From IMG/VR virus record IMGVR_UViG_3300043772_002232, positions 1-53,499 of that record: DNA of 53,499 nucleotides; one strand, written 5' to 3'. Shown in pieces: positions 15,496-22,699 of the stretch. The position numbers were made by a program, and so were the translations under genes. This DNA is from a virus. The notes under the pieces are model-generated. The model saw only the letters and a list, made by a program, of their open reading frames with translations, was not told the DNA's origin and made no database searches. Numbering within the stretch: position 1 is the stretch's first letter; each line of letters opens with the position of its first letter.

Positions 15496-17358
15496 TTACT
15501 TAACTTCCTCAAACTCAACATCATTTGGGTCTATTGTGGTTGATTGGTCTCCCTCACCACTACTTTGATACATTTCTTGTGAAATTTTGTGGAAATGTTC
15601 ATTTAATTCACCCATATGTTTTGTAACTGACTCAACATCTTTTTTACTATGAGATTCTTTTAACAAATCTAATTTAGAATTAATTTCCGTTTTTTGTTCT
15701 TCAGTTAATTTATCCGATAAATCATTCATCGACTTGGTAATATTGAAAATTGTACTATCCGCCATATTCAAAACCTCAACATCTTCTTTAGATTTCTTAT
15801 CTGATTCGGCGTTTAATTCCGCATCTCTTTTCATTTTTTCAATTTCTTCTTTTGAAAGTCCTGAAGATGATTCGATTCTAATTGATTGTTGTTTGTTGGT
15901 TGCTTTATCTGACGCAGACACATTAATAATACCATTCGCATCGATATCAAAAGTAACTTCGATTTGTGGTGTTCCTCTCATAGCGGGTGGAATACCATCT
16001 AAATGAAATCTACCAATGGTTTTATTGTCTTTTGCCATAGCTCTCTCACCCTGTAATACGTGAATTTCTACACTTGGTTGATTATCCGATGCGGTAGAGA
16101 AAACTTGTGATTTTTTGGTCGGAATTGTTGTATTTGACTCAATTAATTTTGTAAACACCCCACCCATAGTTTCAATACCTAAAGATAATGGTGTAACATC
16201 TAACAATAAAACATCCTTAACATCACCCGCTAAAACACCTCCTTGAATTGCGGCACCTAACGCTACAACTTCATCAGGATTTACCCCTTTTGATGGGTCT
16301 TTTCCGAAGAATTTCTTAACCGCGTCTTGGATTGCAGGAATTCTTGTTGTACCACCAACTAAGATAATTTCATCAATATCGCTCGGATTTAATTTCGCGT
16401 TTCTTAATGCCGACTTACAAGGGTCAATAGTTCTCTGAACCAAAGAATCTACCAATTGTTCAAATTTAGACCTTGTAAGTGTCTTAACTAAGTGTTTCGG
16501 AATACCATCTACCGGCATAATATAAGGTAAATTAATTTCTGTTGAAACACTTGAGGATAGTTCTATCTTCGCTTTTTCTGCAGCTTCCTTCAATCTCTGT
16601 AATGCCATAGGGTCTTTAGAAATATCGACACCATTCTCATCTTTAAACTCCTTAACTAACCAATCTATGATTGTATTGTCAAAATCATCACCACCTAAAT
16701 GAGTATCACCATCTGTTGACAATACTTCAAAAACACCATCACCCAATTCCAAAACCGATACATCGTGAGTTCCACCACCACAATCAAATACAACAACCAA
16801 AATGTCCTTATCTTTCTTATCAAGACCATAAGCGAGAGCCGCAGCGGTAGGTTCATTAATAATACGTCTCACATTTAACCCCGCAATCTCACCGGCTTCT
16901 TTGGTCGCCTGTCTTTGAGCATCGTTAAAGTAAGCGGGTACGGTAATAACCGCGTCAGTCACAGAAGTTCCTAAATAATCTTCAGCGGTCTGTTTCATTT
17001 TTTGTAAGATGATTGCCGAAACCTCTTGTGGGGAGTATTTTCTATCATCAATCTCAACTCTTGGAGAATTATTATCACCTTTCACTACTTTATAAGGAAC
17101 TCTTGTTAATTCCTTTTTGGATTCTTCAAAAGAAGTCCCCATAAATCTTTTAATTGAATGGATTGTTTTATCGGGGTTTGTAACCGATTGTCTTTTAGCA
17201 GGGTCTCCTATTTTTCTTTCCCCACTTGTTGTAAAACCAACGATTGATGGTGTTGTTCTCTTACCTTCACTATTAGGTATCACCACAGGTTCATTACCTT
17301 CCATTACCGCAACACACGAATTCGTGGTCCCTAAATCAATTCCTATTATTTTTCCCAT
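15496..17358 (-). CDS. dnaK: DnaK (Hsp70) chaperone
   Basis: 620 residues, a full-length Hsp70. The ATPase domain (about 1-380) has [29 protein letters not shown] and [10 protein letters not shown]. The substrate domain starts at about 390 ([17 protein letters not shown], then [21 protein letters not shown]). The lid ends [11 protein letters not shown]. The sequence is closest in style to Bacteroidetes DnaK. The second phosphate motif reads [14 protein letters not shown], where DLGGGTFDIS is usual. G+C looks higher than in neighbouring genes, suggesting acquisition from a host. It may fold virion or host-takeover proteins. No dnaJ or grpE is adjacent. Confidence 0.95.
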   Translation of the reverse strand: MGKIIGIDLGTTNSCVAVMEGNEPVVIPNSEGKRTTPSIVGFTTSGERKIGDPAKRQSVTNPDKTIHSIKRFMGTSFEESKKELTRVPYKVVKGDNNSPRVEIDDRKYSPQEVSAIILQKMKQTAEDYLGTSVTDAVITVPAYFNDAQRQATKEAGEIAGLNVRRIINEPTAAALAYGLDKKDKDILVVVFDCGGGTHDVSVLELGDGVFEVLSTDGDTHLGGDDFDNTIIDWLVKEFKDENGVDISKDPMALQRLKEAAEKAKIELSSSVSTEINLPYIMPVDGIPKHLVKTLTRSKFEQLVDSLVQRTIDPCKSALRNAKLNPSDIDEIILVGGTTRIPAIQDAVKKFFGKDPSKGVNPDEVVALGAAIQGGVLAGDVKDVLLLDVTPLSLGIETMGGVFTKLIESNTTIPTKKSQVFSTASDNQPSVEIHVLQGERAMAKDNKTIGRFHLDGIPPAMRGTPQIEVTFDIDANGIINVSASDKATNKQQSIRIESSSGLSKEEIEKMKRDAELNAESDKKSKEDVEVLNMADSTIFNITKSMNDLSDKLTEEQKTEINSKLDLLKESHSKKDVESVTKHMGELNEHFHKISQEMYQSSGEGDQSTTIDPNDVEFEEVK

Positions 17359-17394
17359 ACTTTTTTTTTGTTTAATTATATTAATATTTTATTA

Positions 17395-17408
17395 TGGAGT
17401 CAACTCCA
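17395..17408. promoter_or_regulatory. Palindrome in dnaK leader
   Basis: TGGAGT-CA-ACTCCA, 6-bp perfect arms, about 37 nt before the dnaK start. It could be a repressor operator or a leader hairpin. It is not the classical CIRCE sequence. Confidence 0.4.
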
Positions 17409-17445
17409 AAATTCGCTTATTAAAAACTATACCAAACAAAGGGGT

Positions 17446-17460
17446 ATGACAAAATGTCAT
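17446..17460. promoter_or_regulatory. Inverted repeat ATGACA-AAA-TGTCAT
   Basis: It lies between divergent dnaK and the 73-residue gene. TATGACAAAAT recurs about 30 nt downstream, and AAATGTCA also occurs near 39328 and 42255 in the two large non-coding regions. It is a candidate binding site for a shared regulator. Confidence 0.4.
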
Positions 17461-17513
17461 AAAAATTTTAAAAAATATGACAAAATTTATTTGGTGGATT
17501 AAAAAAAAGTTCA

Positions 17514-17521
17514 TACCTTTG
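17514..17521 (+). promoter_or_regulatory. TAnnTTTG promoter of 73-aa gene
   Basis: TACCTTTG with TTTG at 17490-17493 (20-bp gap) and 4 nt (TCTT) to ATG at 17526. It is the canonical Bacteroidetes arrangement. Confidence 0.75.
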
Positions 17522-17525
17522 TCTT

Positions 17526-17747
17526 ATGAGAAAGAAAAAAACAACCACAACAGAAACAACAACACAAAAAGTTACTACCACTAAAAGTACTAAATGGCAA
17601 AGAACATATGAAGATGAATTTAGAATCTCAATTTGGAAATTTGATAGTAAAATAAGTATGGTAAATCCTTACGAAGTGGAAGTTAAATTCAAAAAGGAAA
17701 TTACTATGGATATGCCTAAGTTAAAGGTTAAAAGAAAAAAATCATAG
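17526..17747 (+). CDS. Thr-rich basic small protein
   Basis: 73 residues. The N-terminal third is almost all Lys and Thr (KKKTTTTETTTQKVTTTKS). The rest is a short beta-rich stretch (FRISIWKFDSKISM, YEVEVKFKKEITM) ending in a basic cluster. The low-complexity start resembles a flexible tail. Leaderless host-type promoter and dnaK-divergent position suggest early expression. Function unknown. Confidence 0.65.
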   Translation: MRKKKTTTTETTTQKVTTTKSTKWQRTYEDEFRISIWKFDSKISMVNPYEVEVKFKKEITMDMPKLKVKRKKS

Positions 17748-17755
17748 TCTTTACA

Positions 17756-17762
17756 TATTTAT
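17756..17762 (+). promoter_or_regulatory. TATTTAT box before 60-aa gene
   Basis: TATTTAT 22 nt before ATG at 17785. Confidence 0.4.
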
Positions 17763-17784
17763 CATCTAATATTATTATTAAATT

Positions 17785-17967
17785 ATGACAGAAGAAATGA
17801 AAGCCAACCTTTACGGTCAATTATTAAACGAACATACTCGTATTGGAAATAAAATATCCGAAATTAAAGGTCAAAATATCGAACCTAATCAAAAACAAAA
17901 AGAAGAAATTAGAAAGTTGGAATTACAACAAATTAAAATTATGAATGATATTAGAAAGTTATTTTAA
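17785..17967 (+). CDS. Small coiled-coil protein
   Basis: 60 residues, almost entirely helical and charged (GQLLNEHTRIGNKISEIKG, then KQKEEIRKLELQQIKIMND). Heptad-like spacing of Leu and Ile suggests a two-helix hairpin. No family recognised. Confidence 0.65.
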   Translation: MTEEMKANLYGQLLNEHTRIGNKISEIKGQNIEPNQKQKEEIRKLELQQIKIMNDIRKLF

Positions 17968-17969
17968 TA

Positions 17970-17976
17970 TATTTAT
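17970..17976 (+). promoter_or_regulatory. TATTTAT box before GTG-started gene
   Basis: TATTTAT 11 nt before GTG at 17988. Confidence 0.4.
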
Positions 17977-17987
17977 ATAAAAAAATT

Positions 17988-18470
17988 GTGCCTAATACTG
18001 AAAATTTAAGTAAGAAAGAAATCAAAGGGATTGATCTGGTTGTAAAAGCATTAAAGAAAAAATATCCTTTTATTAGCGGTTTTAATATTTTCCCTGATTA
18101 TGAAAATAAATACAGATATACGCTATTTGTTGATTTAAAAATTAATTTTGAAGAGTTATCAAAATATTCTGGATTTGAATTATCCGATTCTTATTTTAAA
18201 GATAAAGATTCACTAATAAGTAAAACTTTTTTAGCTCTTTATTTTAATTCGGAATCAATAGGTAATCAAGACTCTGTTGATGTGTTGGTTGATTATTTTA
18301 TTGAATTAAAAAGTTCAATAGATAAAGATATGGGGGATTTTTATGGAAATAGCATTCCAGATGAATTTAAAATTAAAATTAAAGATTCTGACGCTAGTTA
18401 CTTTGGAGAATATTTTTCAGGTCTTAGTTTAGACGGATTTACTGACGATTCTTTATCAGAAGATAGTTGA
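17988..18470 (+). CDS. Hypothetical protein, 160 aa, GTG start
   Basis: It reads (M)PNTENLSKKEIKGIDLVVKALKK... with an alpha/beta middle (YRYTLFVDLKINFEELSKY) and an acidic C-terminus (SLDGFTDDSLSEDS). No in-frame ATG lies upstream, so GTG is the likely start. Its last 15 nt overlap the zinc-repeat gene on the other strand. Not recognised. Confidence 0.65.
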   Translation: MPNTENLSKKEIKGIDLVVKALKKKYPFISGFNIFPDYENKYRYTLFVDLKINFEELSKYSGFELSDSYFKDKDSLISKTFLALYFNSESIGNQDSVDVLVDYFIELKSSIDKDMGDFYGNSIPDEFKIKIKDSDASYFGEYFSGLSLDGFTDDSLSEDS

Positions 18471-19301
18471 ATTAATATCTATTATTCCCCTATTACCACC
18501 TTTATTTTTTAATAGAGGGTTTGTTGTAAAATCAATTAAAAAAATATCACCTATAATAAAATCATCTTTATCTAACATATCTGTTTTTATATTATCACCC
18601 CAAATTAAAATATTTTTAGGGTTATTAACGATTTTTAAATAACTTTCATTTTCAAATTTATCCAAATCAGATTTTGTTTCTAAATTAGAAAATTGATTAT
18701 CTTTATCCCAACTTAAATAAATCATTTGTACTACCTCTAAATAATCATCCATTTTTATCTCACCTGAACCTTCACAATATTCACAATCTTCTCTACCACT
18801 ACCATAACAATCTGGGCAGTCTACGTATCCGGTACCGTCGCAAGTTGGGCAAGTATCTTTTCCTTTACCACCACAATTATCACAAGAATTATCTTCATCA
18901 TCTTCGCCACTACCACCACACTCATCACAATCAATTTCTCCGTCACCACCACATTCGTGACAAGTTGTATCGGAACCACCATCACAACTTGAACATTTTT
19001 GACTACCATATCCACTACAAAACTCGCATTCATCTATTACATCTTCTTCAGTTATTTCACCAATACAAAAAGAATATAAGTTATTTTTTATTTGTTCGTA
19101 GGTGTTTTCCAAATCGGTGTTGCCTCTATTAATTTCGGACACCAAAAAACATAAAATCACGGTATCGATAGGGTTGTAACTATCAAAAATATTATGATAA
19201 TCAGACATTCTCTTTAATTCTCTATAAAAATCAGATGGAATTTCATCAGAATATGTTCCAGAAAATTTATTCGCTAATTTTATTAATTTATTTTTATCCA
19301 T
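18456..19301 (-). CDS. Zinc-repeat protein with eight CxxCxGxG motifs, DnaJ-like, no J-domain
   Basis: 281 residues. Residues about 90-185 contain eight CxxC units: CEFCSGYG, CSSCDGGS, CHECGGDG, CDECGGSG, CDNCGGKG, CPTCDGTG, CPDCYGSG and CEYCEGSG. DnaJ has four, arranged as two zinc sites; eight would allow four zinc sites. There is no HPD-containing J-domain. N- and C-terminal domains are unrecognised. A zinc hairpin of this type binds unfolded substrates in DnaJ, so cooperation with the nearby DnaK is possible but unproved. A TATTTAT box lies at 19316-19322. Confidence 0.8.
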   Translation of the reverse strand: MDKNKLIKLANKFSGTYSDEIPSDFYRELKRMSDYHNIFDSYNPIDTVILCFLVSEINRGNTDLENTYEQIKNNLYSFCIGEITEEDVIDECEFCSGYGSQKCSSCDGGSDTTCHECGGDGEIDCDECGGSGEDDEDNSCDNCGGKGKDTCPTCDGTGYVDCPDCYGSGREDCEYCEGSGEIKMDDYLEVVQMIYLSWDKDNQFSNLETKSDLDKFENESYLKIVNNPKNILIWGDNIKTDMLDKDDFIIGDIFLIDFTTNPLLKNKGGNRGIIDINSTIF

Positions 19302-19327
19302 TTTGATTATATTAAATAAATATTATA

Positions 19328-19334
19328 TATTTAT
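19328..19334 (+). promoter_or_regulatory. TATTTAT box before C-terminally tagged gene
   Basis: TATTTAT 4 nt before ATG at 19339. It fixes that start; the longer frame beginning at 19303 would run through the box. Confidence 0.5.
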
Positions 19335-19338
19335 ATAT

Positions 19339-19608
19339 ATGACAAAAAAAGAAAAATTATCTTCATTATTCGATAGACTTCGTAAAGTTGAATCTTCGTC
19401 CGATGTTGAATCTGTTTCAAAAGAAATTGAAGAATTTTTCAATGAAAATCAAATTAAAGACCCCGAATTAAAAAAAACTCTTGATAGTTTAATATCTTTA
19501 TTAAAGTTAAAATTTAAAAAACGTAAGAAACAAAACGAAAGTTTAAAAACATCAAATTACGTTATTAGTGAAACTCAGTTACAATTTATAATTAATAATA
19601 TAAAATGA
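19339..19608 (+). CDS. Helical protein with tag at its C-terminus
   Basis: 89 residues from ATG at 19339 (MTKKEKLSSLFDRLRKVES). The body is helical and charged. The last 18 residues, SNYVISETQLQFIINNIK, match the tag that is N-terminal elsewhere (compare KYLISENKLDNLIYD). Its ATGA overlap with the lipoprotein gene (19605) links the two. Together with the 113-residue protein at 8052 it shows that the tag can work at either end. Confidence 0.7.
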   Translation: MTKKEKLSSLFDRLRKVESSSDVESVSKEIEEFFNENQIKDPELKKTLDSLISLLKLKFKKRKKQNESLKTSNYVISETQLQFIINNIK

Positions 19609-19832
19609 AAAATTTAATAATACTTGTCTTAGTATTTTTAATATCCTGTTGTCAAAACCCCCAAGAAAAAGTTAAATTTAAAAAATGTGTAATTACAAGT
19701 ATTAGTGTAATTAGAAATAAATCATCCATAGAATTCGGATTAAAATATTTTTACCATACCGATTGTGATGTCACATTTACAAATAGAAAAAACATTTATC
19801 AGATTGGTGACACAATTAATATAATCGATTAA
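19605..19832 (+). CDS. Small lipoprotein
   Basis: 75 residues. The signal sequence MKNLIILVLVFLISCC ends in a lipobox (LISC), so Cys15 would be lipidated. The mature part is a short beta-rich domain with two more Cys residues. Phage lipoproteins often act in superinfection exclusion; that is only a possibility here. Confidence 0.75.
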   Translation: MKNLIILVLVFLISCCQNPQEKVKFKKCVITSISVIRNKSSIEFGLKYFYHTDCDVTFTNRKNIYQIGDTINIID

Positions 19833-19833
19833 T

Positions 19834-20997
19834 TTACTTTCTACGTCTATACTTCAACTCAGTTTCAAATTGTTCACCTGTTTTATTTATTTTGTGATGT
19901 AATTCCCAATTCTTAATTGATGAATTTTTTTCTTTGGCAAGAGACCAAAGCTTTGATAATTTTTTCATAATTTTTGATGATACAATTTTCATTTTCTTTT
20001 CTTCATTTAAATAAAATCCTAAAATATTATTTTCAAATTTATTAAAATAATTAATCATATCATAAAATATTTTTTGTTTTTTACCTATAAAACCAATAAT
20101 TTCTTCAAAATCACTTGTTGTCATCATTTCTTTAACTTTGGTGATTGTATTATTGGTTAAATTAATATAAACAATTCTTAACAATTCGTCAACTAATTCA
20201 TCATCGGTTTTAAATGATTCAACATTTTCTACACCAACTCTCTTTAAGAAAATTTTAACGGCTTTTGAATCCTGTTTTAATTCTTCTCTCATTTTTTCAT
20301 AAGAAAAATTATTAATCTTCTTTAACATTTTATAAGTTTCATTGTTTGTTAGAAAATTATAAAAACCTTCTTTATCTATTTCATTAGACCTCATAAGCGA
20401 AGAAACCTCAATTGGTCTAACCAAATTTTCAACCGCATGAGTAAAATAAACGTAATGTAAAAATTTCTGTATTGGGTAGAACGGAAAAGATGTTGAGGCA
20501 ATTCCGGCATAACTCGGAACTTCTTTTATTGATTTGTATTTTTTCTTATAATTGTTGTATGAGTGACCTAATTCGTGAGACAAAGAACTTGTAATTTCTT
20601 TATGTTTTTTTTCAAAAAATTCTATAATTTCTTTTTTTGTTGTTCCTTCAGGTCCTGCCAAATTAATAATCATATTAATTTGACCTTTATCTATTTTAGC
20701 TTTTAATTTTAAAATTTTATTATTAAAAATCGTTCTTTGAGCAACCGCCATAGAATAAAACTCAACATCTGATAATTTATCATATTCTTCAAACGTTATT
20801 GTTAAAAAAACATCAGTAATATATAAGTCGGATATAGATAATTCAGTTTCAATATCAAATTCCATTTCATTGTCTAATTCATTAGGAATGGTTTGTAATT
20901 CATTATATATTTCATTATATAATATTTCGGACGATTCTAAAACACCTTTAGGAACACCAACGGCTTCTTTTAATATTCTTCTAATTAAATCTCTCAT
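19834..20997 (-). CDS. Tagged zinc metalloprotease (HELGH)
   Basis: 387 residues. The N-terminal tag is MRDLIRRILKEA. LSHELGHSYNNYKKK at about residue 165 is an HExxH zinc site. A third ligand is probably in the helical segment near THAVENLVRPIEVSS (about residue 205), whose ENLVRPIE resembles the ENLxRxxE glutamate helix of related phage and bacterial zincins. The rest is helical. It has no signal peptide, so a tagged protease could be carried in the virion. TATTTAT at 21003-21009 is 5 nt before ATG. Confidence 0.8.
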   Translation of the reverse strand: MRDLIRRILKEAVGVPKGVLESSEILYNEIYNELQTIPNELDNEMEFDIETELSISDLYITDVFLTITFEEYDKLSDVEFYSMAVAQRTIFNNKILKLKAKIDKGQINMIINLAGPEGTTKKEIIEFFEKKHKEITSSLSHELGHSYNNYKKKYKSIKEVPSYAGIASTSFPFYPIQKFLHYVYFTHAVENLVRPIEVSSLMRSNEIDKEGFYNFLTNNETYKMLKKINNFSYEKMREELKQDSKAVKIFLKRVGVENVESFKTDDELVDELLRIVYINLTNNTITKVKEMMTTSDFEEIIGFIGKKQKIFYDMINYFNKFENNILGFYLNEEKKMKIVSSKIMKKLSKLWSLAKEKNSSIKNWELHHKINKTGEQFETELKYRRRK

Positions 20998-21010
20998 AAT
21001 AGATAAATAG

Positions 21011-21036
21011 TTTCAAAATTTAATTTGATTTTGAAA
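21011..21036. promoter_or_regulatory. Inverted repeat in divergent promoter region
   Basis: TTTCAAAA and TTTTGAAA, 8-bp perfect arms 10 nt apart. The right arm covers the upstream element of the lytic-transglycosylase promoter. Candidate operator. Confidence 0.4.
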
Positions 21037-21052
21037 TTAGTTTTTTTATTCT

Positions 21053-21060
21053 TATATTTG
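21053..21060 (+). promoter_or_regulatory. TAnnTTTG promoter of lytic transglycosylase
   Basis: TATATTTG, 15 nt before ATG at 21076, with TTTG about 18 bp upstream. It leaves a short leader. Confidence 0.6.
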
Positions 21061-21075
21061 TGGTAAATATAAAAT

Positions 21076-21603
21076 ATGAAGAGAAAGATTATTACACTTA
21101 CAAGTATTCTAACATTAACTATTTTATTATTTTTTAGTTTAAAACCTAATAAAATTGAAAATAGTTTTGATATCGAATCGTTGGATAGTATTGAGGTTTT
21201 ATCCTATGAACCAAGGATTCAAATGTACTATTTTATAAAAAAATACTCTAAGGAATTTAACATTCCTGAAGAATATGCGTTTTCTTTGGCGTATCAAGAA
21301 ACAAGATATGGTGGTCCTTTTGATACACTATATAAACATAGTTTAACATCAAGAGCCGGTGCCTTAGGTCCTATGCAGATAATGCCGTCAACCGCAAAAT
21401 TAATTTGTGGTAAACCAATACCTAAACTAACATTAAAAAATGATGTTAAACTTAATGTGTTCATTTCTATGAAACTATTAAGAAGATTACACGATAGGTA
21501 TAAAAATTGGGGGTTAGTATTTGGGGCTTATAATACGGGTAGACCTTGTGTAAACAAATACGCAAAACGTATATTAAAAAAACAATTAAAATGGAAAGTA
21601 TGA
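21076..21603 (+). CDS. Exported SLT lytic transglycosylase
   Basis: 175 residues. An N-terminal hydrophobic segment (about 6-22, LTSILTLTILLFFSL) is a signal or anchor. The SLT fold spans about 50-175: the catalytic Glu is in AYQETRYGG, then GALGPMQIMPSTA and VFGAYNTG are the standard motifs. It cleaves peptidoglycan glycan strands without hydrolysis. The export signal and host-type promoter suggest action in the periplasm of the infected cell rather than in the virion. Confidence 0.9.
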   Translation: MKRKIITLTSILTLTILLFFSLKPNKIENSFDIESLDSIEVLSYEPRIQMYYFIKKYSKEFNIPEEYAFSLAYQETRYGGPFDTLYKHSLTSRAGALGPMQIMPSTAKLICGKPIPKLTLKNDVKLNVFISMKLLRRLHDRYKNWGLVFGAYNTGRPCVNKYAKRILKKQLKWKV

Positions 21604-21794
21604 ACAACCTAGCTAAATTAATTAAAGAAGGTGAAGACCACCTCAGACAATATGAAGAAACTAAAGAGTCAATGTTATCTAATCCAGAAATATCAGACGA
21701 GATAAAACAAATTCTTACAGGTTTAGGTGAGGGCTTAAAACCAGCATTAGAATTATTATATGAGCAAAAAAACAAAAATGAACAACCTAGATAA
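21600..21794 (+). CDS. Small helical protein, 64 aa
   Basis: It reads MNNLAKLIKEGEDHLRQYEET... and is charged and helical. I chose ATG at 21600, which overlaps the SLT stop as ATGA; an earlier in-frame ATG at 21591 is possible. The 13-nt start sequence ATGAACAACCTAG is repeated exactly at 21778. Not recognised. Confidence 0.6.
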   Translation: MNNLAKLIKEGEDHLRQYEETKESMLSNPEISDEIKQILTGLGEGLKPALELLYEQKNKNEQPR

Positions 21795-21837
21795 ACAATA
21801 CACAGACCTACTCCAAGACATCTTAGATAATGAATAA
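21778..21837 (+). pseudogene. Relic of a canonical thymidylate synthase N-terminus, 19 codons
   Basis: ATG at 21778 reads MNNLDKQYTDLLQDILDNE and stops. QYxDLLQDILDNG is the invariant opening of E. coli-type ThyA, where RTGTGT normally follows. The relic lies directly in front of, and overlaps by 8 nt, a complete thymidylate synthase of a different subtype. This suggests an older thyA was replaced, leaving its first codons. It might still serve as a leader peptide coupling translation. Confidence 0.55.
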
Positions 21838-22660
21838 ATCTGACAAATATTACATAGACAACCTTCGTAAAATAATTTCGGAAGGTTCTTGGGATGAAAA
21901 TCCTAGACCAAGGTATCTTGATGGATCTCCAGCACATACTAAATTCATATCACAAGTATTTGAAGAATATGATATCTCAAAAGACGAATTTCCAATACCT
22001 ACTTTAAGAGATACTGCAATTAAGACTGGTATAAAAGAGATATTTTGGATATACCAAGAACAATCATCGTCACTTGATGTCGCCCATAAAATGGGGATTA
22101 AATGGTGGGACGAATGGGATATTGGTGACGGTACAATTGGTCAAAGATATGGAAGAACGATTGCTAAATATCAATTGATGGATAAGTTATTGAGTGGTTT
22201 AATGAAAGATCCGTTTAGTCGTAGACATATTATTAATATGTACCAGTATTCAGATTTGGAGGAAACAAAAGGACTTCACCCTTGTGCCTACGAGATTATG
22301 TTTTCAGTTAGGAAAGAACAAGACGAATTAATACTTGATATGACACTAATCCAAAGGTCTAACGATTACTTAGTCGCGGGTTTTATAAATAAAATACAAT
22401 ATACAGCACTTTTAATGATGGTTGCAGGACATTGTAACTATAAAGTCGGCAAGTTTTGTCATTTAGTTCAAAATCTTCACATTTATGATAGACATTTTGA
22501 CGCAGTTTTCGAACTCTTAAATAAAGAACCTTTGAATATTCAACCAAAATTAATTTTAAAAGAAAATAAAAATTTTTATCAATATACAATTGATGATTTT
22601 GAAATAATCGGAACAGAAGGTGTTACTAAATTAAATTTAAAATTGGAGTTGGCAATATAG
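21830..22660 (+). CDS. thyA: Thymidylate synthase
   Basis: 276 residues. It makes dTMP from dUMP with methylene-tetrahydrofolate. Visible active-site parts are DPFSRRHIINMY, the catalytic Cys in GLHPCAYE, QRSNDYLVAGFIN and LHIYDRH. The N-terminus (SWDENPRPRYLDGSPAHTKF) lacks the RTGTGT loop and matches the variant subtype known from Firmicutes and phages. All key residues are present, so it should be active. It supplies dTTP during replication of this AT-rich genome. Confidence 0.92.
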   Translation: MNKSDKYYIDNLRKIISEGSWDENPRPRYLDGSPAHTKFISQVFEEYDISKDEFPIPTLRDTAIKTGIKEIFWIYQEQSSSLDVAHKMGIKWWDEWDIGDGTIGQRYGRTIAKYQLMDKLLSGLMKDPFSRRHIINMYQYSDLEETKGLHPCAYEIMFSVRKEQDELILDMTLIQRSNDYLVAGFINKIQYTALLMMVAGHCNYKVGKFCHLVQNLHIYDRHFDAVFELLNKEPLNIQPKLILKENKNFYQYTIDDFEIIGTEGVTKLNLKLELAI

Positions 22661-22699
22661 TTTATCAAATTAATTCATATTTACAATAAAAGGAAAACC

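Noticed and set aside
18821-19132. His/Tyr-rich and Val-rich frames over the zinc-repeat gene
   Set aside because: Shadows created by the repeated TGT/GGT codons of the CxxCxGxG gene.
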